64,000 nt of DNA from Stereocaulon alpinum (GCA_018257865.1 JAEUBA010000007.1:62001-126000), one strand, 5' to 3'; shown: positions 33,883 through 45,329, counted from the stretch's first letter. Program-made: numbers and translations. Notes: generated by a model not told the origin, from the letters alone.

Positions 33883-36800
33883 TTACAGATCGACATTTGA
33901 GTCTGAGTCCTCAGCATACCCAGACATCTTCTTTGCCCTCCGCTCCTCGTTGAAATTGCCGTAATCACTTTGTACACCTAATGCTCGCCACATATTCCGC
34001 TCCTCTTCCTGAGACAAGATACCCGCATGTTGCCTCACATAGTCCCTCCGTAACTCCATCGCTCTCGTATCCCATGATGCCAGCCGCGCTTCATATGTTG
34101 CCGCCTCTTCTTGATTGACCCTCCGATTATTTGACGTCTGCTCAAAATATGGTCTCTTCTGTTCTTCGGGGGCTGCTCGCCACAATTGTCCTATTGTGGC
34201 ACGTACTTCATTTCTGGATGCTTTACTCTCCGGATTTCCGGTTGCTGCAACACGAAGTTCATCACAAGCCTTCTTTACATCTGCCCAATGATCCCCTGTG
34301 AAGAGGAGGAAGGGATTGGAACCTGGCTTCCCAGGTGGCGAAGGGCGAAGGCCGAGTTCTGCTTTGATTGCGTCGAGAATGTCCGATTCAAAGGCTTCAA
34401 GGCGTACTTGCTTGGCCTCCTCCGATTCATGGTTAGCATCAGAAGTCGGTTGATCTAGGGGTTGCTCTGCGTCACGGTTAGTGAAATACTCCGCTTTCCG
34501 TTTCTGAGGCGTTTCTATCATTTCCGTGTCTGCGTAGTTGGGCCACCGGACCAATGGATTTGGAATTTCAATCGGTCCTATCAAGTCGTCGATGACTTCA
34601 GAAGCGGCTCTGAGACCTGATATGTATGCACCATGCACTGTCGCTGGATGAGTCGCACACGTGGCTTCGCCTGCGAAATGTAGTGTACCGATTGGTGCCG
34701 CCATGGCTTCATAGTCTCCTGGCTTAGATGTATTACCAACGTAGGAGTAGCTTCCCCGAGCAAAGCGGTCTTTGCCCCATCTCGTGATGATAGTCTCCAA
34801 AGGCTCTGGCACCTTCGTTTGTTGGAATATCTTTGCAAGCTCATGAGTAACCTCAGCCACTAGCTCGGCATCACTCGCCGTTTCGGCCTGGTAAGCAGCA
34901 TCACCTGCCATAAGCGAGATTAGAACAGGCCGACCAGTAGTTTTGATACAATTCCAGAAGAAGTAGAATCGGCCTCTGTTCGCAATGTAATCTTCTTGGT
35001 CAAGACTGTCGGGGACTTCAGGTTCCCTAAGCAAACCAAACATATCCTGATCCACATTCCAGAAGGGTGCGTCATATACAAGGATCACTTTGTTCAAAGT
35101 CCCAAAACCCAGCCGCTGGATCGGTTCAAGTTTCCATGAAGGGAGTGGTGGATCGAATGCAACTGCTTCATCCTTCAGGACTCCAAGGGGAGTCGTCAGG
35201 ACAATGTGATCGGCTTCGAAAATCTCACCGTCCTCGCAAAAGACTTTACCACCCGTACTAGCGTCGCTTGATACTAGATCGTAGGTTATATGCTTTGCTA
35301 CTTTGCGAGTACGGAGATCAAGCTTGGAGGGTGAATGCAAAATGCCGCGTGGAACCTGCTGGTAGCCACCGATGACTTGTGCATGAACGCCCTCGAATTC
35401 GTTACCTGCATCTTGATCCCAACCCCCAAGACTGAGCTTGCCAACATTTGCCGCGTTCGCGTATTCAAGGTTTGCGTAATGCCAGTTTAGAAGCCGCATA
35501 TCTTGTGGCGAGAGGTCAAGCAGGAATTGGTATTGTTTCACGGCCTCATCCATCGCTGCGCCTAGTGTGGGATTGTCCGACGCTTTTGCAACAACATCAA
35601 GGTTGAGGTCACTGTATGACAAGACACTCGAAGCCAGCTTCCAGCCTAGCCGTTCGGCGGCCAAGGCAGGCGGTTCTTTCTTGCGTGATCCAGTGACCAT
35701 ATGTGCCCTTCCTGTGAGCTTGTCCATACCGCCAGGCACATTCTCTACCATGTCGCTCTCGGGAACCGTAGCTGGATCGGGAATCTCGACTTCTGTGGCG
35801 CTGATAGGCTGACCGCCGTCTCGTTGGGGATCTCGCCCTGCCTCGATAAGTTCTTTGTCTCCTTCTACCGTTCTTAGAGGCGAAACCTTATGGCGGTACA
35901 CGCTCGCTCGATCGAGTACGTCATTGTACAGCTTTTCAACCATACTGTCACGTTCTTCATTTACGACTCGACCGTCTGTATCGTGTAAAGTTGAGTTGTC
36001 TTTGAGAGCGTAGTAATGCAACGCAAGTTGACCCCTTACTATCATGTTCAGTGGATTCCCGTTGTCAAATCCAATGATTATATGTGCGCCCATTTCAGCA
36101 GTGCTTCGTTTCTGCTCCGGTATCCCACTTGTTTTCTGGTTCTTCAATGGATGGGAATAGACTCTCCCACCTATTCGGTTTCGACCTTCGAGGAGGATTA
36201 CCTTGGGCGGCTCTTGACCAACGGAGGTCCATCTTTCTCGGTAGTGTTCAAAAAGGCCCTCTAATTGCCTAGCACACCCCAAGCCTGACATACCTGCTCC
36301 AATCACAACGATTGTCTTGCGTCGGTATCGTTTGGATTTGTACCTTTTGACGTAGGCTCTTGAGCTATCGGGTGCTTCAACGCATCCAAAATTAATGTAG
36401 CCTTTCCTCACAAGCCACTCATATGCGACCTCGGCCAAGCCGAGCCATCTTGATGCAAGAGCGCATCCAGCAGCTTCCTGTTCCGTGACACTGACCAGTG
36501 GATTCCTCACCCACAACCGTAATATGCGATTTCTAATATTCAGATACGCAGTGACGTGGAGATGACAGATATGGTTCCGAAGAAGCTGGTACTCATCGGG
36601 ATGGAGAGCGAACGGATTGAGTCTCGATGAATATGCCGCATGAACACTCTGCTGTGCAAGAACCGCAGGATGCAAATTCGGAGGTATCGATGTTCTTGGT
36701 CGCAGATCCGAGACTCCAACTTGATATTTCTTCTGTTTCAGTGGTTTTCGGCGTTGCGACGGTTTGTGAGCTGAACTTTGAGGCTTAATAGGCGGAGGAG

Positions 36801-37670
36801 TGGCAGATTTAGCCGGAGATAGCTGAGATGAGAGACTAGAAGAACGCGATGGAGCTTTTAGCATATCGAAAGAGGGGCCGAGCTCCTCAGTCGAATCCTT
36901 TAAATTCGAAGGTCCTACTGAAGTGTGAGAAGATGGTCCTGAGAACCCTGTAGGCGTACTGCTCAACCGTGGAGTCGTTGATGTTCCATCAGAGCCAGCA
37001 TCAATTGCAAGTTCAAAGGTCCTATGTACTACCTTTGGAGAAAGGTTTGGCCTTTCTTTGCTCCAGACCATCGTATCGACTTCATCGACTTCGGATTCGG
37101 ATTCGGATTCGGATTCCAGATCTATTGGCCTTGATACACTGCCACCCACTCTCTCAACCGGAGAGTCGTCTTCAGAAAGATCGTCGGCTTCAGGCCCAGA
37201 GCTCAAGTCCATGTTTTCTGATAGATCGTCTTCAGCGTCTGAGCTCATGTCCATTGCTTCTGACAAATCATCTTGGAAGTCTTGCAGGTTTTCTAGCAGA
37301 TTGATGGTGTCAGCTTTTATATTATTATAATTATTTGCTCCGGTTTTAAAAACTAGCACTTACCTTCCCTGTCAGACGCTTTCGGCACTCGATATCCATT
37401 GGGGTACTGAAAGGGAGAGTACGGCTGAGGCAAAAGTTGGGAAGATCCGAGATAAGAAAATCTCGTAGACTGATTTGGACCATTATCAATCAGAGCATGG
37501 TTTGCCTGTGCATTGTTACGTTCCGGGTTTTTCGGCACGGTATTTGCAATCCATGATTTCAGAGAAATGGTCTTGGAAGCCTTCTTGCTTTGTAGAGGAT
37601 TCAGGTTCTGATCAAAGACGAGTTCGCCTTTCAACACAACACCCTTCCTGTAGGTTTTGATGGTTGACAT
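33883..37670 (-). CDS. hdmA: LSD1/KDM1-type histone demethylase with SWIRM, amine oxidase and HMG-box
   Basis: Exons on the minus strand are 37364-37670 and 33883-37292, giving 1238 aa. Domain order: acidic, Ser-rich N-terminus; SWIRM at roughly 325-420 (NPFALHPDEYQLLRNHICHLHVTAYLN...VRKGYINFG); FAD-dependent amine oxidase from about 430 (VIGAGMSGLGCARQLEG, GRNRIGGRVYS, and the C-terminal HFAGEATCATHPATVHGAYISG); then an HMG-box-like module at roughly 1090-1170 (NPFLLFTGDHWADVKKACDEL ... YEARLASWD). The enzyme removes methyl groups from histone lysines. SWIRM plus HMG in one polypeptide is the usual fungal KDM1 layout. A hexanucleotide repeat encodes the Ser-Glu run near residue 165. Symbol by homology to Aspergillus. 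Confidence 0.93.
37091..37118 (-). repeat. hexanucleotide microsatellite inside the KDM1 coding region
   Basis: About four and a half copies of TTCGGA on the plus strand, which read on the minus strand as alternating Ser and Glu codons in an acidic disordered region. Unit changes keep the frame, so length variation between strains would be tolerated. Confidence 0.8.
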
Positions 37671-38816
37671 ATCAATATCTGACCTGGACCTGATACTGAG
37701 ATTGTGTAGATTTCGTCACCGCCGCATTATCTTCGCTTGGTTGACACTAGAGATCGAATTTATTCTGCATACGAAGTCAGCATTCATTGTCTTCAACGAT
37801 ATTGGTGTTAATCATGACATATGGATAAGTCATATCTGAGGCCAGGCTTACAAGTGGAAGTCCGCGCACACCCTGGTAAGGGGCGACCAGATCATCCCGA
37901 TTTTAGCAAGGATTAAGAGAGTGAAGTGACAGCCATATAAGGCTTTATGCCAACCGATTCGCCAGAATATTACTTCAGGACTTCGCGATATAGTAAGATG
38001 AGGGATGGATTAGACCCGCCTGTTCGACTCTTTAGGGCCTTGCTCCTGCCACCAAAATTCGCGCTAATCTCGGTTGGAAGAATCAACGACACCTCATCAA
38101 TCAACCTCGTCAATTCACCGACATTCCCCAGCTTGCGCAAAGTCTCCTGCAAATGCAATACATCCGCAATTCAAAGCATCCACGACTTCGTACCATGCAC
38201 AAGTTCTGAGCCCAAAGGAAACGACCGTGGCTGCAATGCCGCAATATGGCCTCCCCTGCCCCACTATTTGACTTCGTCATAGAGACACATATACTGCAAG
38301 AGGTTATACTGCAACGAAACAAAGTCGTGAAAAGTCTTTCAGCTAGTGAAGTAGATGGTGCGTCCATTTACGAACGCTTCGAGATGACTTCGCACAATTC
38401 CCGAGCACCATAAGCATATCCGAAGAAACGGAGCGCAACCCAAGAAACATTATGTTCATTATAGCGCTGGTTTCATTGCGCCACCAATGGCTATTACAAC
38501 TTTCAAAGCACATGTGTACTTGGCACGCACTCTAAATGGGGTCTATGCGCATGGTCTGATTCGGACCAATTCCACCTACCCAGTCAAGCCCGTTCAACCG
38601 GACTTTTGTACCACAGAGATAAGAAACACACTATCACCCATACGAACTTTTTCGCGCTTGTTGCTACAGACAGAAGGTGCCCAAATGCGGCAGTGGAGAG
38701 GCTGACTTGGCTTAAACAGGTATCATGCCGCCGCTGTTGTGCGGACGGTGACCAACGCTACCTACCTGGCACTACATTGTATTTGGGACATCCGATCACA
38801 AGAGCTAAGGGTGTCT
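37671..38816. other. intergenic region with unassigned open frames on both strands
   Basis: 1.15 kb between the KDM1 start and the capping-protein stop. A minus-strand frame (37970 to about 38148) preceded by a good CATTTGCAG acceptor reads ETLRKLGNVGELTRLIDEVS and continues about 40 codons; a possible upstream exon starts MTKSNSGAGEAILRH. On the plus strand a frame at 38245 reads MASPAPLFDFVIETHILQEV. Neither matches a family I know. A small gene may exist, but its strand is not decided. Confidence 0.35.
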
Positions 38817-40005
38817 TTACCGCTTCATTGAGTTGATCATCTCTTGATGAGTGGCCTTCTCTCTGTTCGCCTCAGTCAAAGGTGGAATGCCTGCAACTAT
38901 GTCAACACAAATCAAACAAGATGGTGAGGGAAAAATCATACTGCGCAAGTCTCCCACAACATCCTTAGCCTTCCCGAAATAGACCTCCTCTATCAACATA
39001 GTTAGCAGAACACAACAAATTAAACAAAAATTGCCATACGCAGCAAGTTTCTCATCTTCAACTCCATATCCTCAACAAGCTTCCCAACATTGACAATATG
39101 ACTCGAATCATCCTGCACTGGCATGTCTTGCTCGATCTGCCTTGTCATATTGCCACTTAGATCCATATCTCCCAGTGCCTCGCCACCAGTGCTTAAGCGT
39201 AATATGACTGTGCTTGTAAGCTTGTAGTGTGACGTTCGTGCCCGATCAATAGCCTCGAAAACGTGTATCGAATCCCAGCCACCCTCGCTCTTTCCTGAAG
39301 GTGTAGCTACCATATAAACTCCATATCAGCATGCACCTTCCTTTCTAAACTTCAACCGAAATGAGGTCACTGACTCTTTTTGAGTAAAACCACACCAGCA
39401 AACCCATCATCGAGATCCCAAAAATAGACACTACTCACACCACCCTCGTAATACCTATAAACCAAACGAAGTAGACCATTAGCATTGCTCTCCCGCTGCA
39501 CCCCCAACCCCCCAAAATACCACCCCAGCCGTAGCCCCTCCCCACCACCCAGCCCACAGCGTAGATACATATACCACAACCAGTAAAAAGAACACTTACA
39601 ACTCCCTATAAACATCCACCGCCTCCCCCATCCCAACCTCCATCCTCCTGACCCTCTCACTAGGCTTCGCCCCCTCCTCCCCCTCCTGAATCGCCGGCTC
39701 AAACTCATTACTCCACGGACTCCGCCAACTATCTCCATCGCGGTTATAATCACACAGCAAATAATCCCTTCCTGTTTTCTTGCAGCGGCGGATTTCGAGC
39801 GGCTGGTCGACGGAGGAGAGGAGGTCTTCTGTTAGTTGTGGGGCGAGGGTGCAGATGCGGTTGAGGTTCGTGGTTGTGGAGTGGGGGGGGAGACGGCGGA
39901 GGAGATCGCTGGGGGGGGGGAGAGGTGGTTAGTGGGGTGGGGTAATTTGGAGGAAGGGGGGAGGTGGGAGGTTTACAGAGCGCTGTCGAATTGGTCGGTG
40001 GACAT
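38817..40005 (-). CDS. CAP2: F-actin-capping protein subunit beta
   Basis: Forms a heterodimer with the alpha subunit and caps actin filament barbed ends at endocytic sites and hyphal tips. Exons on the minus strand are 39977-40005, 39600-39908, 39375-39454, 39040-39306, 38942-38989 and 38817-38890, giving 268 aa. The reading is nearly collinear with the family: MSTDQFDSALDLLRRL, DYLLCDYNRDGDSWRSPWSN, YYEGGVSSVYFWDLDDGF, WDSIHVFEAIDRARTSHYKL, EVYFGKAKDVVGDLRS and the C-terminal tentacle ending NSMKR. Intron 3 uses a GTCAGT donor, and intron 1 ends in a run of ten C before its AG, seen as a G run on the plus strand. Many short frames across this region are readings through introns. Confidence 0.94.
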
Positions 40006-40276
40006 TTTGTGGGGCGGTGGTGTTGTTCGGGTTGGGTTTTGGGAGGAATTACGAGGGTATGGGTTATGCTGCGTTTAGCATGTTGCGTGAAACCCGTCTG
40101 AGGCGTGTGCAACTTGTCGCCCAAAAGCGTTTATTATGTACTTCTGAATTTGTTCAAGTCGTTCAATGCTTCATGGGGTATCTATAATTCAAAACGCTAA
40201 CACGAATATCGCTAGAGCCACCGGAGCCGTTAAGTGGCTGAAAGTCCAAGCTACCGTATATGACCAGCCCAATATA

Positions 40277-43200
40277 TCATTCGTCGTCACTGTCGTCCTC
40301 TACCACTCTTCTAGCACCCTTTCTCCGCCGAGAATCATTCTGCCCATTTGGCCGATGTGAGAGAGCAACCACTTTTGTATGACCGACCTTCTGGACCAAT
40401 GTGCCAAAATCAGGAAGATCTTCCTCGGAGTCTAGATCGGTTTCGAACAATCTGCTTTGCGGCTGATAGAAGGGTCTCAGAGGGCTCGCTGAAGGCGGCG
40501 GGGATGACTTCGAGGAGGCAGCATCAACATCTTCCATCATGTCATTATTAATGAAGTCACTGATATTTCCGTTAGTATCTCCCTCGTCGGATGATATGTC
40601 CACGGGCGTTCGATCCTTTTGTGGGGTTTCCTTGGGATGCATGGCTGGTTCCAAGCCTTGGGGCGCTGGCATTCCGTCGTCGAGTGAGAGCTGGGAGGCA
40701 GTTGGATGCTGAGGTCGAGACCTGAAAAACCTTGCTCTCTTCTCCGCCTGCTCTTCGCCTCGCTCCCGGTCTTTAGGAGTTAAAAGCGCCTCGTACCTCT
40801 CATCGATATCAAAAGGTATACTGTGCATTGCAGCAAGCATGTTGACCGTTCTTCTTGCAATGTACCCATGATTAACGTTCTTCGTTGGACGCAGTGATCT
40901 CTGTAGACTCGGGAACGTGTCATTGCGCGGGATTTCGACGATTTGGGATGTGTCTCCCTGGATATCCAGGTATTTGCGCTCGAAGTCTCGCTCTTGAGAT
41001 GGGGTCAACAACACTTCTTCGAGCGAAGGCAGGCGTGCAGGCGATGGTAATCTCAACCGTTGTCTCTTCTGCTTTAGTGGCTTCCTCGATCTTTGTTCGT
41101 CATCACTATCTTCCCCTGCAAGTCTAGAGGCTTTCACGAAACTAGTGCGAACACCGTCAGGCATATGGAACTTCTTGGGAGGTCGTTTCGGCGGCCTTCC
41201 TCTTTTCGCAGGTTCTGGCAGCTCGCTTTGAGTGTTTTCGGGAGGTATGTCTATGATCCTCTTGTCGACAACTGGTTGTATGTCTTTGGGAACGATGCGT
41301 CTAGACTCCTCGTCATGAAAGTTGAACCGGGCGCCAGAAGCAATCTCCACCTGCATTTTCTCATAGTTATCCTTGGCCTTGATGAAGTTGTTCTCTTCTT
41401 TCCCCTTCATCAGAGTTACCACAATGTTACCTGCGCGTTTCCTTCCTGTTCTCCCCATGCGCTGTAACATCCTGATTGGCGAAGCAGAAGCGTCGTAACA
41501 GATAATGAGGTCCACTTCTCCAATGTCCAGACCTTCCTCGCCAATCGATGTAGCGACGAGAGTATTGTAAATGCCTTTCTGGAATTGCTTGATAGTCTCC
41601 AATTGTGTCTTTTGATCCATGCCATCCGAGCTCTTTGAATTAGCTTGACCAACAAAGACATGGGGTCGTATCATGGGCTCGTTACGTCTCAAAACTCTAG
41701 CGATCTCCTCCGCACTATCTCGGTAATGAGCAAAAACCATGACACGAGTGCGTGAAGGATCTGACGCCCCACGTCCATCGCCGGCATCTAGGAAGTGGTT
41801 CATGACGACACTCTGTAGATACTCGAGCTTCGGGTGGCCAACGAAATCCGGATTGTTGATCCATATTTGCACCCTTGACATCATGGTCTGGAACGGCTCG
41901 CTTTCGTTGATCTGAGTGGCGTACTTGCCACCCTTCTTACCATTGTTGTGGATTTCATTGCGGAAAGCAAGGGCTTTGTGGTAGAATGGCCCAATACCGT
42001 GAAATTTCAGCAGCTCGATCCCATGTGAGAGACTAGCGAGAAGAGAGAATATCGTGTTCACCATACCCTTGATAGGCATAGCCGCCTTTCGCCCCGCGTC
42101 AGATCCCATCCAGCGTTGGCGAGCTTGGTTGCATCCATAAGGAGTCAGAGTCATTGGATCCCTGGCCCAATACGCATTCATGCCGTTTAGCTTATCCAAG
42201 ACCGGCTGTAAAGCTCTGGCGAATAGATCCATAACCATGGTCATCTCTTCGGAGTTGTCGAATAGCATTGTTTCAATCTTTCGAGAGTGGACGTATTGTC
42301 TGATATCAAGGGACTCTTCGGTCCTGATCTCGACTCTTGCAATTCCAAGGCCATCAATGACTTCCTGGACGCTTTCAACGGAAGCTCCGGGAGTAGCTGT
42401 CAAGGCCAGGACACGAAAGCTTGTGTTAAAGCGTCTCAGGAATTTGACGACTTCCACGTAAGCATACCCGCCAGTCGCTCGATGCGCCTCGTCAACTACC
42501 AGTAGCACCAGCCTTTTGGGGTCGCAGATTCCGGTCTTCAAGTCGTTCACAATCGTCTGTGGAGTCATAAAGAATACTCGTTTGCTTTGCCACTCTTCTG
42601 CTCGCAATCCTGGGGAGGTCCCGCCGGTGAGCATCGTAGTCGCCGATCGAGGAATACCAGCAATTTCAAAGCATGCCTTAACCTGTTGGGACACCAGAGG
42701 CTTGGTAGGGGCAACGAAAACAATCTGTGCGTCCGTAGTCCAACGGAACCAGTTGAGCATTATTGTGGCAGCGATGAAGGTTTTGCCAAGTCCAGTGGGT
42801 AAGGCAACGAGCATGTTGTGGTAGAGGCCTCGCGCAACAATGCTATATTGATAATCACGAATGGTACCAAGATTAGTTGGGTAGACCCAGGTCTTCAGTG
42901 CATCTCTATCAAGCTTATGATGGGTGGCCGGCTCCTCTCGATTCGCAAGTGGCCAGTTCCGCTTCCTTGTCGTTTGTGTTTGAGAATTGCTTTCTGGAGC
43001 CTGCGTGCCGAAAAGGGTGGTTTGTCGAAGGTTGGCAAGGGGTGCGGCAAGCCGCTGAGGTTGCATGGCCTGTAACCCATGGTGTTGCTGAGATAACATG
43101 AGTGACGTATCCTCGGTAGCACCATTGACAGAGCCATGCGGCGATGAGAAGGCATCAGAAGGCAAATCAGCTAATAGATTCTCGTAGCTTTCATCTAGTC

Positions 43201-43744
43201 CGAAATCATTTTCAGGCTGATCTTGTGTCCTGACCGTCCCATTGGGTACTTCGTTCTCTCTGTTATGATCCTGTGGCTTTGCGTACACTGACGTGGTAGA
43301 CACATGCGGATTGAATAGGGCTTGCTGCTTCAGAGACTTTCGTTGAGGTAGAGGTGATGGAGAGGGCCTTCTTGCTTTCTGCCAGTGAAATGAATCAATC
43401 CGATATGGGCTTGAAGATCGCCGCGGCGGCTGGGTGAAGAAAGCATCCGCGGGTAATTCAGAGTTCTTGGGAATATGGATTTTGTACTTCGATTTAGGCT
43501 TCGCCTTTTCTGCCTCTTCGTCCGGTTCGAGAATCTGGTCCTGACCGTCCTGACCATCTTGAGCAAATGTCCATGATGAATCAAAGGATTTGCCCTGCTC
43601 ATCTGTACTGAGCTCATGGTCAATATCGAGCTTAGACGGACTGAGCTTTCGTCTTTTGGCTGGTCGATCAATGAAGGCTTGCTGTTGCGGAATCATCGCG
43701 GCCAATTCGTCCTCGTTGGAGGATCCATAGTGTTCAGACGCCAT
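40277..43744 (-). CDS. MPH1: ATP-dependent 3'-5' DNA helicase Mph1 (FANCM orthologue)
   Basis: Single uninterrupted frame of 1155 aa from the ATG at 43744. The N-terminal ~280 residues are polar and carry a basic patch (PAKRRKLSPSK). The SF2 helicase core follows: motif I LPTGLGKTFIAA, motif Ia FVAPTKPLV, DEAH box VVDEAHRATGGYAY, motif III LALTATPG, then the FANCM-specific insert and a second RecA lobe with FAHYRDSAEEIARVL, TSIGEEGLDIGEVDLIICYD and QRMGRTGRKRAG. The C-terminal ~350 residues are disordered and acidic. Mph1 remodels replication forks and D-loops and limits crossovers. The length is typical for filamentous fungi. The frame also opens at a GTG one codon earlier, but the ATG is the natural start. 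Confidence 0.95.
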   Translation of the reverse strand: MASEHYGSSNEDELAAMIPQQQAFIDRPAKRRKLSPSKLDIDHELSTDEQGKSFDSSWTFAQDGQDGQDQILEPDEEAEKAKPKSKYKIHIPKNSELPADAFFTQPPRRSSSPYRIDSFHWQKARRPSPSPLPQRKSLKQQALFNPHVSTTSVYAKPQDHNRENEVPNGTVRTQDQPENDFGLDESYENLLADLPSDAFSSPHGSVNGATEDTSLMLSQQHHGLQAMQPQRLAAPLANLRQTTLFGTQAPESNSQTQTTRKRNWPLANREEPATHHKLDRDALKTWVYPTNLGTIRDYQYSIVARGLYHNMLVALPTGLGKTFIAATIMLNWFRWTTDAQIVFVAPTKPLVSQQVKACFEIAGIPRSATTMLTGGTSPGLRAEEWQSKRVFFMTPQTIVNDLKTGICDPKRLVLLVVDEAHRATGGYAYVEVVKFLRRFNTSFRVLALTATPGASVESVQEVIDGLGIARVEIRTEESLDIRQYVHSRKIETMLFDNSEEMTMVMDLFARALQPVLDKLNGMNAYWARDPMTLTPYGCNQARQRWMGSDAGRKAAMPIKGMVNTIFSLLASLSHGIELLKFHGIGPFYHKALAFRNEIHNNGKKGGKYATQINESEPFQTMMSRVQIWINNPDFVGHPKLEYLQSVVMNHFLDAGDGRGASDPSRTRVMVFAHYRDSAEEIARVLRRNEPMIRPHVFVGQANSKSSDGMDQKTQLETIKQFQKGIYNTLVATSIGEEGLDIGEVDLIICYDASASPIRMLQRMGRTGRKRAGNIVVTLMKGKEENNFIKAKDNYEKMQVEIASGARFNFHDEESRRIVPKDIQPVVDKRIIDIPPENTQSELPEPAKRGRPPKRPPKKFHMPDGVRTSFVKASRLAGEDSDDEQRSRKPLKQKRQRLRLPSPARLPSLEEVLLTPSQERDFERKYLDIQGDTSQIVEIPRNDTFPSLQRSLRPTKNVNHGYIARRTVNMLAAMHSIPFDIDERYEALLTPKDRERGEEQAEKRARFFRSRPQHPTASQLSLDDGMPAPQGLEPAMHPKETPQKDRTPVDISSDEGDTNGNISDFINNDMMEDVDAASSKSSPPPSASPLRPFYQPQSRLFETDLDSEEDLPDFGTLVQKVGHTKVVALSHRPNGQNDSRRRKGARRVVEDDSDDE

Positions 43745-44726
43745 CACAGTACTTTCCGATCAGGTTACAGGCTGCCGCCTGACCTCGATCATCGAGTAGC
43801 TTTTCAGTCAAAGAGAAACATTAGCGAGTGACATAACGCGCCGTGTGGCGCGTAGCAATAGATAATGAACGTAGGGGTCCATATTAGCGCGAAATCTATT
43901 ATATATAGGGGCCAGGCTAGAAGGGTCCACCCTCAATTAGCCAGTTTGCTCAACCAGCCATCCGTAGGGCTGGACCCCTGGGAACCTCAGAGTGTGCCCT
44001 CAACCTGGCCCTGCAAGCGTAAGGGCGGCAAGTCTTCGGGATCAATTTAAATGTTCAAGCAACCAGCTTGAGGATACTCTGGAGTAACCTAGGGGTCAGC
44101 CCTACGGATGGCTGGTTGAGCCAACTGAGCGGAGGCCCCTTCTAGGTCGCAAGTCTAAGAACAACGTAGATTGGTACTTTAGTAAGGTACCTTATGTAGC
44201 CATGATTTAGGACACGAAAGCATGGACTTCTGCTGTGCATTTGTCAATGGTACCGATGACTACAATATTGTCCGCAGATTCCTTGGGTAATAAACATCGG
44301 CTGTGAATATACTGATACGAGCGTGCCAGCACCTAAATTTTGGCGGGCAATTCTACTTTATCCTTATCTACTGTGAACCTGCAAGGCTAGCTATCACAAT
44401 AAGTGGCAATTCCGCTAGAAGCAGCGCCCTTCTATATCATCTTAATAATCTAATAACACTTACACAGGAAGACTTGTGGACAAAGGGTATCCGCCTTCCT
44501 ATCTGAAATTTCCTCCGCAACAGTCCTTGACAGCGATGTGACTCATCTGCATTCGACATTTGGCTCGACACTGTAAAATGTGATGGGCCTCAGGTTATTA
44601 TCCCTAAACATTCTATGATTGAACGGTCGGGGCCCCATCTTGACAAGGCCAGATTCATACAATCACCACTGGATCTTTCCACAGGATACGATTGCAGCAG
44701 CCAAGTCAAGCTACCGAACACTCAAC
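43745..44726. other. divergent intergenic region containing a foldback element
   Basis: 982 bp between the Mph1 start (minus) and the F-box/zinc gene start (plus). It carries the 229-bp palindromic element listed separately. The rest (44146-44726) has only short frames and should contain the plus-strand gene's promoter. Confidence 0.6.
43917..44145. mobile_element. foldback (MITE-like) palindromic element
   Basis: A 25-bp arm at 43948-43972 is matched perfectly by its reverse complement at 44097-44121. The match continues imperfectly outwards to CTAG at both ends (43917 and 44142) and inwards toward a centre near 44031, so nearly all 229 bp form one imperfect palindrome. There is no coding capacity. 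This structure and size fit a non-autonomous foldback/MITE transposon. I could not define a target-site duplication with confidence, and no second copy is in the window. Confidence 0.65.
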
Positions 44727-45329
44727 ATGTCAGCTAGTGGGACCAGTCCACTGCCACCCAAAGAGTTGACAGAAGCGCTTCCCGCACAGAACAGACCATC
44801 TCTCAGCCTCATGCTTACCCTGCCAACCGAGCTACATCTAGAAATTATACAACTCCTCATTAATTCCACCGAACCCGGGATCTTTGCCCTCCGAGCTAGC
44901 AATGCGTACATCAGATCGCTCATATCGCCCACTGATCTTCATAAACACGCCCTCTACCTTATCCAGAATAAACAATCCAAAGAAGCCGAGCGTATTCTCA
45001 ACGCCCTGGAAATCCACGATCAGCTCCCTTGCAGTCTCTGCCTATGTCTGTTGCCGGTCGAGAGGTTCCACCACAACTGTCGTCACGGGAAATGGATTCT
45101 CGGAGGCCAGAAAGCACATACTAGGTTCTGCATGGACTGTGGGATCAAGCACAGAATATTCCGGCCAGGAAACAGCATCAAGGTGGACAATAAGGGTGAC
45201 AATTACAAGACGGTCTGTTCCCATTGCTTTGAATTCCTCGATGAACCAGAAGGGAGGGCTTCGTGTCAAAGGCACTACGGCGCGGCGGTCAACGTGCGCA
45301 GACGGCTTCAGGCAACGCAGCCTTTCTGA
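44727..45329 (+). CDS. F-box-like protein with a cysteine-rich (zinc-binding) C-terminus
   Basis: 200 aa from the ATG at 44727; the frame is open further upstream but only from a TTG. Residues ~20-60 form an F-box-like segment (LSLMLTLPTELHLEIIQLL). It is followed by Cys/His-rich stretches: LPCSLCLCLLPVERFHHNC, RFCMDCGIKHRIF and TVCSHCFEFLDEP, likely two zinc sites. Fungal genomes hold many lineage-specific proteins of this F-box plus CxxC layout, and the function is unknown. The gene is intronless and convergent with MDE1. Confidence 0.7.
   Translation: MSASGTSPLPPKELTEALPAQNRPSLSLMLTLPTELHLEIIQLLINSTEPGIFALRASNAYIRSLISPTDLHKHALYLIQNKQSKEAERILNALEIHDQLPCSLCLCLLPVERFHHNCRHGKWILGGQKAHTRFCMDCGIKHRIFRPGNSIKVDNKGDNYKTVCSHCFEFLDEPEGRASCQRHYGAAVNVRRRLQATQPF

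Noticed and set aside
35567..36272. Several plus-strand frames inside KDM1
   Set aside because: Antisense to an unambiguous amine-oxidase coding region.
39367..40124. Two frames of about 125 codons over the 5' half of the capping-protein gene
   Set aside because: They read through introns or in the wrong frame; the spliced CAP2 model explains the region fully.
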